DNA of 64,000 bases from Nocardia suismassiliense. GTDB taxonomy: Bacteria > Actinomycetota > Actinomycetes > Mycobacteriales > Mycobacteriaceae. This document shows, piece by piece, positions 1 to 7,806 of this stretch (positions are counted from its first letter, which is position 1; each line of letters begins with the position of its first letter). The position numbers were made by a program, and so were the translations under genes. The DNA is taken from positions 6,057,832-6,121,831 of the forward strand of contig NZ_LT985361.1 of NCBI RefSeq assembly GCF_900269665.1, given 5' to 3'. The notes below the pieces were generated by a model. That model was not told the DNA's origin, did not search any database, and saw only the letters and a program-made list of their open reading frames with translations.

Positions 1-505
1 CGGACATTCCACCCCATCGGCTTTTATCCACTCTGCTGATAGGCACGGAAGAATCACGAATCTGGATATCGGTGACTCGGAATGCGGCTACCACCGCCGA
101 TCCAGGTGACGCATGGGGATCAGGGCCTTCGGTAGTCGGCACGAAGCCGTGCACCTGTGCTCGCCGCACACCCGACTCCCCGTCCTTCCAAATCGGATAT
201 CCGAGCACCACACAGTTCTCGATACGCGCCGGGGCCGCAGTCGAATCGAATCGCGCGTACCTCATCGGTGCCATGGCCGGCAGCTCCGGTGCCGACAGAA
301 CCGCCAGATCCACTGCCGCAGTGCTGGTACGGAGCGCGACAGTCGCCCGGTACTCCGTTCCTTCAACGACGACTCGGTGTTCAGATCCCTCGGCGCAGTG
401 ATCGGCTGTCAGGATGTAGGTGCCACCGATACGTAACCCCGAGCCGCGTTTGCCTTTGCCACCGACCTCGTAACGCAGCAGGACAGCCCGCTCAGGGGTG
501 AGCAT
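1..505 (-). CDS. Trypsin-like serine protease, partial (runs off left edge)
   Basis: The frame opens at an ATG (505-503) just after an in-frame TAG and stays open to the window edge, about 168 codons. It reads as a chymotrypsin-fold protease: a Gly-Ser-Gly-rich first strand, the catalytic His in LTADHC, and the catalytic Asp in VDLAVLSAP. Near the edge comes SRWGGMS, which leads into the expected catalytic-Ser loop. There is no signal peptide, so the protein is probably cytoplasmic. That fits the trypsin-like domains used in bacterial conflict systems rather than digestive proteases. It lies 49 bp downstream of a Trypco2-domain gene on the same strand, so the two are probably co-transcribed. 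No strong ribosome site is visible, so coupling to the upstream gene is likely. The C-terminal effector or sensor domain is outside the window. Confidence 0.85.
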   Translation of the reverse strand, partial: MLTPERAVLLRYEVGGKGKRGSGLRIGGTYILTADHCAEGSEHRVVVEGTEYRATVALRTSTAAVDLAVLSAPELPAMAPMRYARFDSTAAPARIENCVVLGYPIWKDGESGVRRAQVHGFVPTTEGPDPHASPGSAVVAAFRVTDIQIRDSSVPISRVDKSRWGGMS

Positions 506-554
506 CGCATGACCGCAAGCAGGCGAAGGCTACTGCGCGGCTATGCATTACGGA

Positions 555-944
555 TCAGCCGTCCGCGTCGAGTTTCTGAGATTCGACACCGGCAACCAAG
601 TCGTCTGCGTCGATAAGGACCTCAACCTGGTGACCATTCTCATCGAACATTTGCGGCTCCAGGGTCAATTTCACCGTCTGCGTGGATACCGACTGGCCGG
701 ACGCTTCGCCATTCGCCGTGACAAGCCACCATCTGACACCTGCGCTCACCTTGCCGCCGTTGGTGACTGCTACTTGCAAGGTGAGTTCGACGGGCGAAGG
801 CTTGAACCGCAACGTGCGCTGCACACCGTTCACCGTGTACGGAAAACCTGCACCCCACACCGACTGCATCAACTCATCACGTAGCGCACCGATCGCGGCA
901 GAGATCGAGGCCTTGCCTTCGAGCCGCTCCCCTGGGTCAGACAC
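555..944 (-). CDS. Trypco2 (trypsin-co-occurring domain 2) protein
   Basis: This 129-residue protein starts at GTG (944-942), 7 bases after an AAAGGAG ribosome site; the longer upstream reading has no coding character. Residues 12-50 form a helical stretch with a run of the type IGALRDELMQSVW, followed by LRFKPSPVELTLQVAV and later GVRWWLV and STQTVKLTLEP. From memory of the family, this pattern matches the Trypco2 domain, which is encoded next to trypsin-like proteases in predicted immunity/conflict loci. The next gene here is such a protease, which supports both calls. The function is unknown; the usual proposal is an adaptor or regulator of the protease. It sits inside an integrase-bearing element, so it is probably mobile cargo. 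Confidence 0.82.
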   Translation of the reverse strand: MSDPGERLEGKASISAAIGALRDELMQSVWGAGFPYTVNGVQRTLRFKPSPVELTLQVAVTNGGKVSAGVRWWLVTANGEASGQSVSTQTVKLTLEPQMFDENGHQVEVLIDADDLVAGVESQKLDADG

Positions 945-1834
945 CCGATCAACTCCTTTACACGAATCCTGCACGAACCGCGATGATCTACCGCTGTGCG
1001 GTACTGCATCCGCGTTTGTGATTCTAGAGCGCTCGAAGCTCAACCGGTGCGCTTCGAGATTCACCCGAGCATCACGCCTGCTGTGCACCGAATTCAGCAG
1101 TAGCTCGTGTACGCGCATGTCGTTGTTCGACTGCTGTTCCCATCTGATACTTGACATTCTGGCTTCACCAGGTCCAGGTTTCGTGGGTGTGTGCAGCCTT
1201 CGGCTGTGGCGCGAATGCTGAAGATCAGGTTTGATGGTGGAGAGAGAATCGGTGGGACGGGCAAGGAGTAGCCCACCATGCCCCTGTGCCAACCACCTCT
1301 CCCCCACTCGGCGATCGCTCACGCGTACTCCTACGTCCGCGGTTGTAGACTCCGCGCACATGAGCCCACTTTTGATCTGGGCTCACGATGACGCGTCGCG
1401 ATCGCTCCGCCCGTAATCGTTCCAATCGAGACAGTCCGCCGCGCAAGATCGACGTCGTCTGTCCAGATAGTCCGCCTGCGCTGGACCCGACGGCCGCCAG
1501 AGCGCTCCTGCGAATCCTCCTGCGCCACACGGACAGACACGATGATCCACGACGAGATGTCAGACCCGTTGTCCGCCAGCGACCGACAGATTCCCGACGC
1601 CCGTCGCGTCCACCAGCTCGCCCGATCGAGTACGTCCAGAAGCCAGCGCAGCAAGGTGGTGGACGATCCCGTTGACGTCGGGCTGCTCCGACTAACGAGC
1701 CAGACTTCTAACAGCCAAGTCTCGCGCCTCGCAGCGATGCCGCACTTGTGCGTCGCGGTCACCGCCTGCGATCGCAATGACGCCCTGGGGGCATCATGGG
1801 ATACACGCGCCAACAGACTGCCAAGGAGGAAGCG
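945..1834. other. Intergenic region without supported gene
   Basis: About 890 bp between the divergent Trypco2-protease unit and the integrase. Several frames stay open by chance, but none has a convincing start, ribosome site or recognisable motif, and base composition is more mixed than in the host genes to the right. It presumably carries the promoters for both flanking units. Degenerate remnants of older mobile genes are possible, but none could be identified. Confidence 0.5.
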
Positions 1835-3574
1835 ATGCCAAGCGAGAGCAACGAATGGGCAGTGCTCGATGGGCTGCTCGGCATCGAAGTCGCGGACCAG
1901 GAATCCGACGGGAGTCAGCGCCTCGCGTTCTACGGTCGTTGTTCGACCGAGGACAACCAGGACCCGGAGACCTCATATGGCTGGCAGTCCGGCAACGCCC
2001 AGAAGTTTGCGCCTGGCTCGATCGTCGCCTCCTACTTTGATGTTGGGCAGTCGAGGTCAGTGCCGTGGCATCGCCGGACGCAGGCCGCGAAGCTGCTCGC
2101 CGATCTGAAGAATCCCAATCGAGGCTGGACTGCGATCGTCGTGGGCGAGGGCACGCGCTGCTGGTTCGGCAACCAGTTCAGTCTCGTGGCTCCGCGGATT
2201 CAGGCTCACGGCGTCGATATCTGGGTGCCTGAGCTGGGCGGCAAGTACAACGCGAAGAACGCCACCCACAACATGATGATGAGCATGCTCGGGGGGCTCA
2301 GCGAATCCGAGCGCCAGCACGTTCAGCAGCGTACGCGCGCCAGCATGGACGCCCAGGTGCTCAATGAGGGACGTCACCAAGGCGGGCGCGCGCCCTACGG
2401 GTACGTCGTGGTCGACGGACCGCCGCACCCCAACCCGCACAGAGCAGCAGACGGGCTGAAGTTGCGCCTCCTCTCGATCGACGCCACCGCGGCGCCGATC
2501 GTCCAACGCATCTTCCGCGAATACATCGGCGGCAGAGGCGATAAGGCGATCGCGGAAGGGCTCAACCGCGACCAGATACCGTGCCCCTCAGCCCATCGCC
2601 CTGAACAGAACCGACATCGCTCCGGAGACGGCTGGCAGGCACCAACAGTCGCGGCGATACTGCAGAACCCGCGCTACACCGGCTACGCGGTGTTCGGACG
2701 ATGGACCAAACGAGAAGAACTGATCGACCCCGACGACGTCGCCGCCGGGTACGTAGTCCGGTTCGTCCGAGCAACCGCCGATCGCGTCATCCGCTCCCGA
2801 CGTCCCGCTCACCCGAACATCGTCTCCGTCGAACAATTCACCGAGGCACACCTGATCCGCCGAGGCCGGGCCGGCATCACCAACCGTGACCGCGCCAAAC
2901 TCGAGCGCACCAGAACGTTGATCCCACGTCCGTACCTGCTGCGCGGGCACATCCGCTGCGACGCCTGCAACCGAAAGATGCAAGCCGAGCTGGTCGGCAA
3001 GAACGTCTATTACCGTTGCCGTGCAAAAACTCTCGCACCAGGTAGCGATGCGCTGACCGAGCACCCGAAGACGGTCAACCTGCGAGAATCAGTACTCATC
3101 GACCCGTTGGATGGTTGGCTTGCAACCCTTTTCGATCGCGAGCATCGAAACCACACCATCGCGACCCTGCTGGAGGCCCAGGAAACCGACGATACAGATA
3201 CCGTTCGAGCGCTGCTGCGTCGCCGAATTGACGACGCGGACACGAAGTTACAGCGCCACTTGGCGGCTATCGAAGCTGGCGTAGACCCGGCCGCGTTCGT
3301 GACTTCGATGAACGCGGCGCAGGCCGAGAAGGCCGCAGCACGGGCCGAACTCGATACGATGCCGAAGCCGGTTCGACTGACCGAAACCGAGATGCACAAG
3401 CTCATCGATTCGGTCGGAGACATCCGCGCCGTACTGACGGCTGGAGCTCCGGAAGATAAGCAACTTCTCTACGAAGCCCTGAACATCCAGGTCCGGTACC
3501 AGCACCGACAACAACTTGCTGTTGTCGGTGCCAGCCTCCCTGGGTTTAGCACTGGTGTCCGGAGGGGGACTTGA
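1835..3574 (+). CDS. Large serine recombinase (integrase)
   Basis: A 579-residue protein. The start at 1835 follows an AAGGAGG ribosome site; the ATG 39 bases upstream lacks one. The N-terminal resolvase domain has YGRCSTEDNQ with Arg35 and the candidate nucleophile Ser37. Next come the LSESER and GRAPYGY hallmarks, a recombinase domain (about 180-300) and a zinc ribbon with CDAC and a later YRC (about 374-394). The C-terminal half includes a charged helical region (about 450-530). Large serine integrases cut attP and attB and exchange strands to insert or excise phages and integrative elements. The last codons lie inside the 3' end of the tRNA-Leu gene on the opposite strand, so this is the integrase of an element inserted at that tRNA. 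Confidence 0.95.
   Translation: MPSESNEWAVLDGLLGIEVADQESDGSQRLAFYGRCSTEDNQDPETSYGWQSGNAQKFAPGSIVASYFDVGQSRSVPWHRRTQAAKLLADLKNPNRGWTAIVVGEGTRCWFGNQFSLVAPRIQAHGVDIWVPELGGKYNAKNATHNMMMSMLGGLSESERQHVQQRTRASMDAQVLNEGRHQGGRAPYGYVVVDGPPHPNPHRAADGLKLRLLSIDATAAPIVQRIFREYIGGRGDKAIAEGLNRDQIPCPSAHRPEQNRHRSGDGWQAPTVAAILQNPRYTGYAVFGRWTKREELIDPDDVAAGYVVRFVRATADRVIRSRRPAHPNIVSVEQFTEAHLIRRGRAGITNRDRAKLERTRTLIPRPYLLRGHIRCDACNRKMQAELVGKNVYYRCRAKTLAPGSDALTEHPKTVNLRESVLIDPLDGWLATLFDREHRNHTIATLLEAQETDDTDTVRALLRRRIDDADTKLQRHLAAIEAGVDPAAFVTSMNAAQAEKAAARAELDTMPKPVRLTETEMHKLIDSVGDIRAVLTAGAPEDKQLLYEALNIQVRYQHRQQLAVVGASLPGFSTGVRRGT
3502..3531. repeat. Perfect 12-bp inverted repeat near attachment site
   Basis: Arms GCACCGACAACA (3502-3513) and TGTTGTCGGTGC (3520-3531) match perfectly around a 6-nt loop. 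The repeat lies in the last 25 codons of the integrase, 22 bp from the tRNA 3' end. It could be an integrase-binding arm of the attachment site or a hairpin that ends integrase transcription. Its position at the element/chromosome junction favours a role in recombination, but nothing distinguishes the two. Confidence 0.6.
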
Positions 3575-3640
3575 ACCCCCACGCCCGTTAAAGGGCACTA
3601 GCACCTCAAGCTAGCGCGTCTGCCATTCCGCCACCCGGAC
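3553..3640 (-). tRNA. tRNA-Leu (anticodon GAG), element insertion site
   Basis: Read on the minus strand from 3640, the sequence folds as a type II tRNA with a long variable arm. The 5' acceptor strand GTCCGGG pairs with TCCGGAC (one G-U), the anticodon stem is CTAGC/GCTAG around loop TTGAGGT (anticodon GAG, Leu), the T-loop region is GGTTCAAGTCC, the discriminator is A, and CCA is encoded at 3555-3553. The serine integrase gene converges on it and stops at 3574, inside the tRNA. The tRNA 3' end is therefore the probable attR/attB core, with the element lying to the left. Confidence 0.95.
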
Positions 3641-3720
3641 CGGTGGTGCTCAGCAAGATTATAGGATGTGGCGGCGTGGACCAAATCGCGGGCTGACCAT
3701 GGGTTTTATCGGGGGGTGGT

Positions 3721-3748
3721 GGGCTCCCGGAGTGTGAGTCGGGAGCCC
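3721..3748 (-). terminator. Hairpin terminator after imine-reductase-like gene
   Basis: Perfect 9-bp stem (GGGCTCCCG / CGGGAGCCC) with a 10-nt loop, 8 bp beyond the stop of the minus-strand gene ending at 3756. It lacks a U-tract, as is common in actinobacteria. Confidence 0.6.
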
Positions 3749-3755
3749 GGTCCGG

Positions 3756-4625
3756 TCAGAGGAGTTCTTCGATGGTTCTGGCGAACTCTTCGGCTCCGTG
3801 GCCGTCGGCGACCTGTCGGTCGATGAGGTTTTTGATGGGGGCGACGAAGTCGACGGTGACGCCTGCGTCTCGGGTGGCGCGGTTGATGGCGTCGAGGGCG
3901 GCTTTGTGGAAGGCGAGTGATTGGGTGGGGGTGGTGTAGTCGCCGCTGTCGATGATTGCGCCGTAGGCGGGGAGCATCTGGGCCATGGCGGTCACCCAGG
4001 GCATGGCTCGTTCGGCGAAGGTGCTGGCGGAGACGCCTACGGAGCGCATCATGGCGGCGCCGTGCATGAAGCCGCCGAACATGGCGTACATGTTGGCGAG
4101 CAGGGCGAAGTCGTAGGTGGAGGCCAGGCCGGCGTCGTCGCCGAAATATTCTGCGGCGGCGAGCAATTCGAGGGTTTCGCGGTGCTGGTCGAAGAGGGTT
4201 TGGGAACCGCTGTAGAGGATGGAGGCGCCGGGCTGCCCGATCATGGGCGGGATTGCCATGATGCCGCCGTCGAGGTAGTCGATGCCGTGTGCGGCCGCCC
4301 AGGTGGCGAGTTCCCTGGCTTCTTCGGGGGCGGTGCTGGTCAGGTTGATGACCTGTTTGCCGGACAGTTGGACGGCGACGGGGTCGAGGGTGGCGTGCAC
4401 GGAGGCGTGGTCGAAGAGGACGGCGATGATCGGGCCGCCGGCCTGGACGGCTTCGGCGACGGAGGTGACGCTGTTGGCGCCGGCGGCGAGGAGGTCGGCG
4501 TCCTTGCCGGGGGTGCGGTTCCACACGGTGGTGGGGTGGCCGGCCTTCAGCAGGGTTGCGGCCAGCGCCTGGCCCATCGCGCCGAGTCCGAGGACTGTCA
4601 CGGGGGTGTTCGTGGTTTCCGCCAT
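3756..4625 (-). CDS. NAD(P)-dependent oxidoreductase, imine reductase / beta-hydroxyacid dehydrogenase family
   Basis: A 289-residue protein; the ATG at 4625 follows AAGGAG, whereas the longer open frame upstream overlaps the promoter. The N-terminus has the Rossmann motif VLGLGAMGQALA and the NADPH-type NRT after the second strand. The segment YLDGGIMAIPPMIG plus ILYSGS is characteristic of the imine-reductase branch of the 6-phosphogluconate/3-hydroxyisobutyrate dehydrogenase superfamily. The C-terminal half is the all-helical dimerisation domain. Likely chemistry is NADPH-dependent reduction of an imine or small carbonyl; the substrate is unknown. It diverges from an HxlR regulator with an operator-like palindrome between them, so redox or electrophile control is plausible. 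Confidence 0.85.
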   Translation of the reverse strand: MAETTNTPVTVLGLGAMGQALAATLLKAGHPTTVWNRTPGKDADLLAAGANSVTSVAEAVQAGGPIIAVLFDHASVHATLDPVAVQLSGKQVINLTSTAPEEARELATWAAAHGIDYLDGGIMAIPPMIGQPGASILYSGSQTLFDQHRETLELLAAAEYFGDDAGLASTYDFALLANMYAMFGGFMHGAAMMRSVGVSASTFAERAMPWVTAMAQMLPAYGAIIDSGDYTTPTQSLAFHKAALDAINRATRDAGVTVDFVAPIKNLIDRQVADGHGAEEFARTIEELL

Positions 4626-4647
4626 TGCGGGGTCAACTCCTTGGCAA

Positions 4648-4756
4648 GTGTGTGAACAGGTGGTCAGCGCGCTGGAACCAAGGCTGCTCTTTGCCTGCCG
4701 CGGCGACAAGTACCTACTATTTAGTCCGGTACTTACCCATGGGTGTGTGAACAGGT
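4648..4756. promoter_or_regulatory. Divergent control region: operator-like palindrome and 14-bp direct repeats
   Basis: Perfect inverted arms AAGTACC (4708-4714) and GGTACTT (4728-4734) are spaced by 13 bp, a typical operator geometry for a dimeric HxlR protein. The 14-mer GTGTGTGAACAGGT occurs exactly twice (4648-4661 and 4743-4756), once close to each divergent start codon. The palindrome is probably the autoregulatory site; the direct repeat may bind a second factor. Confidence 0.6.
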
Positions 4757-4770
4757 AGCGAGGTCGGACG

Positions 4771-5130
4771 ATGGGCGAAAAGAGATCCGGACCATACTTC
4801 TGCGGCATCGACGCGGCGATGGATGTGATCGGTGGCAAGTGGAAGGCGCTGATCCTGTGGGAGCTGGAGGAGCATGGGATCCGCCGCTTCGGCGAGCTGC
4901 GCCGGGGCCTGCCGGGCGTCTCGGAGAAGATGCTGATCCAGCAGCTGCGCGAGCTGGAGGAGGACGGAATCGTGTCGCGGGAGGTCTATCGCGAGGTGCC
5001 GCCGCGGGTGGAATACCAGCTCACCGCGTTGGGTACCGCACTCAACCGCGCGCTCGAACCGCTCGGCGCCTGGGGTCGGGACCGCATCGACCGGATCGGT
5101 GCGGATCGGGTCCATCCGGTGAACGCGTGA
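4771..5130 (+). CDS. HxlR-family winged-helix transcriptional regulator
   Basis: 119 residues, the usual length for the family. The signature CGIDAAMDVIGGKWKALIL near the N-terminus is followed by RFGELRRGLPGVSEKMLIQQLRELEEDGIV (recognition helix and wing) and PPRVEYQLTALG. Cys11 just before the HTH matches the single redox/electrophile-sensing cysteine of the YodB/QorR type, so thiol sensing is plausible. It is divergent from the imine-reductase-like gene and probably represses that gene and itself through the palindrome at 4708-4734. Confidence 0.92.
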   Translation: MGEKRSGPYFCGIDAAMDVIGGKWKALILWELEEHGIRRFGELRRGLPGVSEKMLIQQLRELEEDGIVSREVYREVPPRVEYQLTALGTALNRALEPLGAWGRDRIDRIGADRVHPVNA

Positions 5131-5133
5131 CGC

Positions 5134-5439
5134 CTATTGGTGCCGGGAATCGGACTGAACTGTTGCGGTAGCAGGGTTTTCACCGGCGGGCGTCGGGATG
5201 TGCGGCAATGTCCGCACATGCTGGTCGGTCGCGGGCACCGGGTGCTCGGCCGTGGGCATCAGCCATAGCGTGAGGATTACGAGCAGCAGGGCCGCCGACC
5301 CACCGAGGATCGGTCGCCAGTAAACGAGCACATGCGGATGATCGGCACCGAGGCTCGAGCCGTTACGCGGATACGCGAATGTGCTTGTCTCAGGCCAGTT
5401 CCGGGGTTTCGGCCAGTGCGTCCGCAAGGTAGCTGACAA
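5134..5439 (-). CDS. Small putative single-pass membrane protein
   Basis: 101 codons with one clear hydrophobic segment (ILGGSAALLLVILTLWLM) followed by a Pro/Thr-rich tail with no further hydrophobicity. The drawn start overlaps the 3' end of the arginase-like gene by about 50 bp; a GTG about 45 codons in is an alternative that would avoid the overlap. No family is recognised. It could be translationally coupled to the arginase-like gene. It may also be a chance frame, given the weak start. Confidence 0.4.
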   Translation of the reverse strand: MSATLRTHWPKPRNWPETSTFAYPRNGSSLGADHPHVLVYWRPILGGSAALLLVILTLWLMPTAEHPVPATDQHVRTLPHIPTPAGENPATATVQSDSRHQ

Positions 5440-6274
5440 TGCGTTGGGCCTGCCGGCGGCCGGTGTCGAGGTCGGGGTTGTAGATCGTCAATGTCATTCC
5501 GACACAACCGGGTTGGAGGGCGGCGGTGGTGATGGCGGTGAGGTCCGACCAGTCCAGGCCGCCCGGTTGCGGGTAGTCCACGGCCGGCATCGCGGCGGTG
5601 GACAGCACATCCAAATCCACGTGCAACCACCAGGGAAAGCCGCGGCGGCGGAAACGACCGACGGCGATTTCCGTGGGAACGGCGGCTCTTCCACGCAACT
5701 CGCGGTCGGTGAGCAGTGCGATGGTGGAGACCAGCGACGGCACGTCGGCGTCATGCAATTCTGCGGCGTCGCGGGGGCCGAGCGCCACGACGCGAGTGGG
5801 GTCGAGGGTGGGTAGCTGCGTTGCCAGTTCGGCCGGTAGGTCGGCGGTCGCCAGCATCAGACCGAGTTCGCAGTCGGCCGCTTCGCCGGTGGTGCTTCGA
5901 TCCGGCGGCCACGCGTCTTCGTGTCCGTCGACGAAGACCAGTGCGACGTCACCGAGTGCGTCTTGGGCACCACGCAGAGCGCCGAGCAAGACGGGACAGT
6001 CACCGCCGAGCACCAACGGGAACTCCCCCAACACAACGCTTTCGATTACCGCAGTGCGGACGGAATTGGTTGTCGCTGTGAGGGATTCCAGGGACAGCAG
6101 GGTACTCACAGGATCGCGCGTCGGCCGGGGCACACCGACATCGACGTCACCGCGATCGCGCACATCGGGGCGGCGACTTCGTAATGCGCTGAGCAGTCCG
6201 GCTTCTCGTAACTCGGCAGGCGCGTTCGCCACTCCACCGGTCGTACCGGCGGAGTTGAACGGTGCCCCGATCAC
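5390..6274 (-). CDS. Arginase/agmatinase-fold protein with altered metal site
   Basis: 294 residues from a GTG start. The ureohydrolase fold is shown by GGDCP (90-94), VDGHEDA (115-121) and HVDLDVLS (218-225), the places where arginases carry their two manganese ions. Asp116, His118, Asp120, Asp220 and Asp222 are all kept, but the usual GGDH histidine is Cys93. Possible reactions are hydrolysis of arginine, agmatine, formiminoglutamate or another guanidine compound; the Cys points away from a standard arginase. The coding pattern could extend a few codons upstream of the GTG, so the exact start is uncertain. It is transcribed toward the small membrane protein and has no pathway neighbours. 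Confidence 0.85.
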   Translation of the reverse strand: MIGAPFNSAGTTGGVANAPAELREAGLLSALRSRRPDVRDRGDVDVGVPRPTRDPVSTLLSLESLTATTNSVRTAVIESVVLGEFPLVLGGDCPVLLGALRGAQDALGDVALVFVDGHEDAWPPDRSTTGEAADCELGLMLATADLPAELATQLPTLDPTRVVALGPRDAAELHDADVPSLVSTIALLTDRELRGRAAVPTEIAVGRFRRRGFPWWLHVDLDVLSTAAMPAVDYPQPGGLDWSDLTAITTAALQPGCVGMTLTIYNPDLDTGRRQAQRIVSYLADALAETPELA

Positions 6275-6437
6275 GGTCAGCAGTGTCGGCCCTCCTCCCG
6301 CGCGGCAACTCGGCCACTACCGACGATAGACCCCGGCCGGTTTACCCGAGGCAAACTTCCGCCGGGAGTTACCGCTGCGATGCGCGTCACATTCGCCTAT
6401 TGAATGTGACCCAGCTTGGTGCTAAACATTGTGGCAC

Positions 6438-6468
6438 GCAACGCAATACACGTTGCACTATATGCAAC
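6438..6468. promoter_or_regulatory. Two overlapping inverted repeats upstream of sugar ABC operon
   Basis: GCAACG (6438-6443) pairs with CGTTGC (6451-6456), and GTTGCA (6452-6457) pairs with TGCAAC (6463-6468); the two palindromes share the central half-site. They end 6 bp before the annotated start of the binding protein, an ideal place for a repressor. The pattern would suit a LacI- or GntR-type sugar regulator, which is not encoded beside the operon. Confidence 0.6.
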
Positions 6469-6474
6469 GAATGA

Positions 6475-7800
6475 ATGGACCGAAGATTGATGCTGCACCG
6501 TGAATTCCGGTCAGGCGGGGCCGTGCGACGCGCACTGACGCTCGGAGCCGCACTGTTCCTGCTCGCCGGGTGCGCGCCGGTGCAGTCCGGCCCGGCGGGC
6601 TCGGGTGGCGACGAGAAGACCGGCACCGTCCGGGTCTGGCTTTTCGACGAGGCGAACCGCGCGCCGAAGGAAGCGGTGGTCAACGAGGCGATCGCGGAGT
6701 TCCAGGCGACGCGGCCGGGGGTCGAGGTCGATGTGCAGTGGGTGCCGGTGGCCGCACGCGCCGAGAAGTTCGCGGGCGCGTTCAACGACCCGGCCAGCGC
6801 GCCCGATCTCGCCGAGTTCGGCAACACCGACCTCGCCGGGTACGCCGTCACCGGCGCTTTCGCCGATCTCAGTGCGGATCTCGCGGCGTGGCCGGAGGGC
6901 AAGGACATCGACCCGTCCGTCCTGGAGACCGCGAAGTCCGGCGGCAAGGTCTACGGGCTGCCCTGGTACACCGGCATTCGCGCGCTGTACTACCGCACCG
7001 ACATCTTCACCGAACTCGACCTGCGACCGCCGACGACGCTGGCCGAACTCACCGACACCGCACGCCGAGTCCGTGCGAAACGCCCTGACCTGTACGGCAT
7101 TTCGGTCGGCGGCAAGTACACCTACGCCATGCTGCCGTTCCTCTGGGCGCACGGCGGCGAGATCGCCGAGAACGACGGCACGATGTGGAACGCCACCCTC
7201 AACGCCGACCGGGCGAAGGAAGGGATCACCCGCTACGCGGAGCTGATAAAGGACGACATCTGCCCGCCCGCGCAGTGCGCGGACTTCACCGGAACACAGA
7301 GCGTGCAGGCCTTCGCGGGCGGCAAGGCCGCGATGACGATCGGCGGCGACTTCAGTCGCAAGGCCATGGATCAGGGTGCGTCCAAGGACAAATACGCGGT
7401 GATCCCGCTGCCAGGCACCGAACTGGGTTCGGTCGCACCGGCCTTCGCGGGCGGAAACCTGCTCGGCGTCTTCCGCGCGAGCATGCGGCGCGGCCTGGCC
7501 GTCGACTTCGTGCAATTGCTCGGCAGCGCAAAGTATCAGGAGAAGATGTACCGGGCGATGGGGAACCTGCCGACGCTGACCAGTGTGCAGCGGCAGCTGG
7601 CGGCGAACGACCCCTTCCTCGCACCGTTCGTCGAAACGCTGCGTGCCGGAACGAAGTTCGTGCCGAGCACACCGGCGTGGTCGACGATCGACAGCCAGAA
7701 CCTGCTGCCGACCGCGGTGCAGCAGATCGCCACCGGGGCCAAGGAACCTTCGGCGGCGTTGAACGCGGCGGCCGCCGCAATGAACAAGGCATTCAGGTAG
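6475..7800 (+). CDS. Sugar ABC transporter substrate-binding lipoprotein
   Basis: 441 residues. The N-terminus has basic residues, a hydrophobic stretch and the lipobox LAGC (Cys33), so the mature protein is lipid-anchored outside the membrane. The rest matches family 1 extracellular solute-binding proteins (FNDPASAPDLAEFGN, WYTGIRALYYRTDIF, GKAAMTIGGDF). It heads an operon with two permeases and a GH20 hexosaminidase, so N-acetylglucosamine or chitobiose-type oligosaccharides are the likely substrate. No ATPase follows; actinobacteria usually supply a shared MsiK-type ATPase from elsewhere. ATG 6490 is an alternative start. Overlapping palindromes lie immediately upstream. Confidence 0.92.
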   Translation: MDRRLMLHREFRSGGAVRRALTLGAALFLLAGCAPVQSGPAGSGGDEKTGTVRVWLFDEANRAPKEAVVNEAIAEFQATRPGVEVDVQWVPVAARAEKFAGAFNDPASAPDLAEFGNTDLAGYAVTGAFADLSADLAAWPEGKDIDPSVLETAKSGGKVYGLPWYTGIRALYYRTDIFTELDLRPPTTLAELTDTARRVRAKRPDLYGISVGGKYTYAMLPFLWAHGGEIAENDGTMWNATLNADRAKEGITRYAELIKDDICPPAQCADFTGTQSVQAFAGGKAAMTIGGDFSRKAMDQGASKDKYAVIPLPGTELGSVAPAFAGGNLLGVFRASMRRGLAVDFVQLLGSAKYQEKMYRAMGNLPTLTSVQRQLAANDPFLAPFVETLRAGTKFVPSTPAWSTIDSQNLLPTAVQQIATGAKEPSAALNAAAAAMNKAFR

Positions 7801-7806
7801 GCGCAC

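Noticed and set aside
945..1834. Possible excisionase or regulator gene upstream of the integrase
   Set aside because: No frame has a ribosome site or helix-turn-helix pattern; left as unassigned intergenic DNA.
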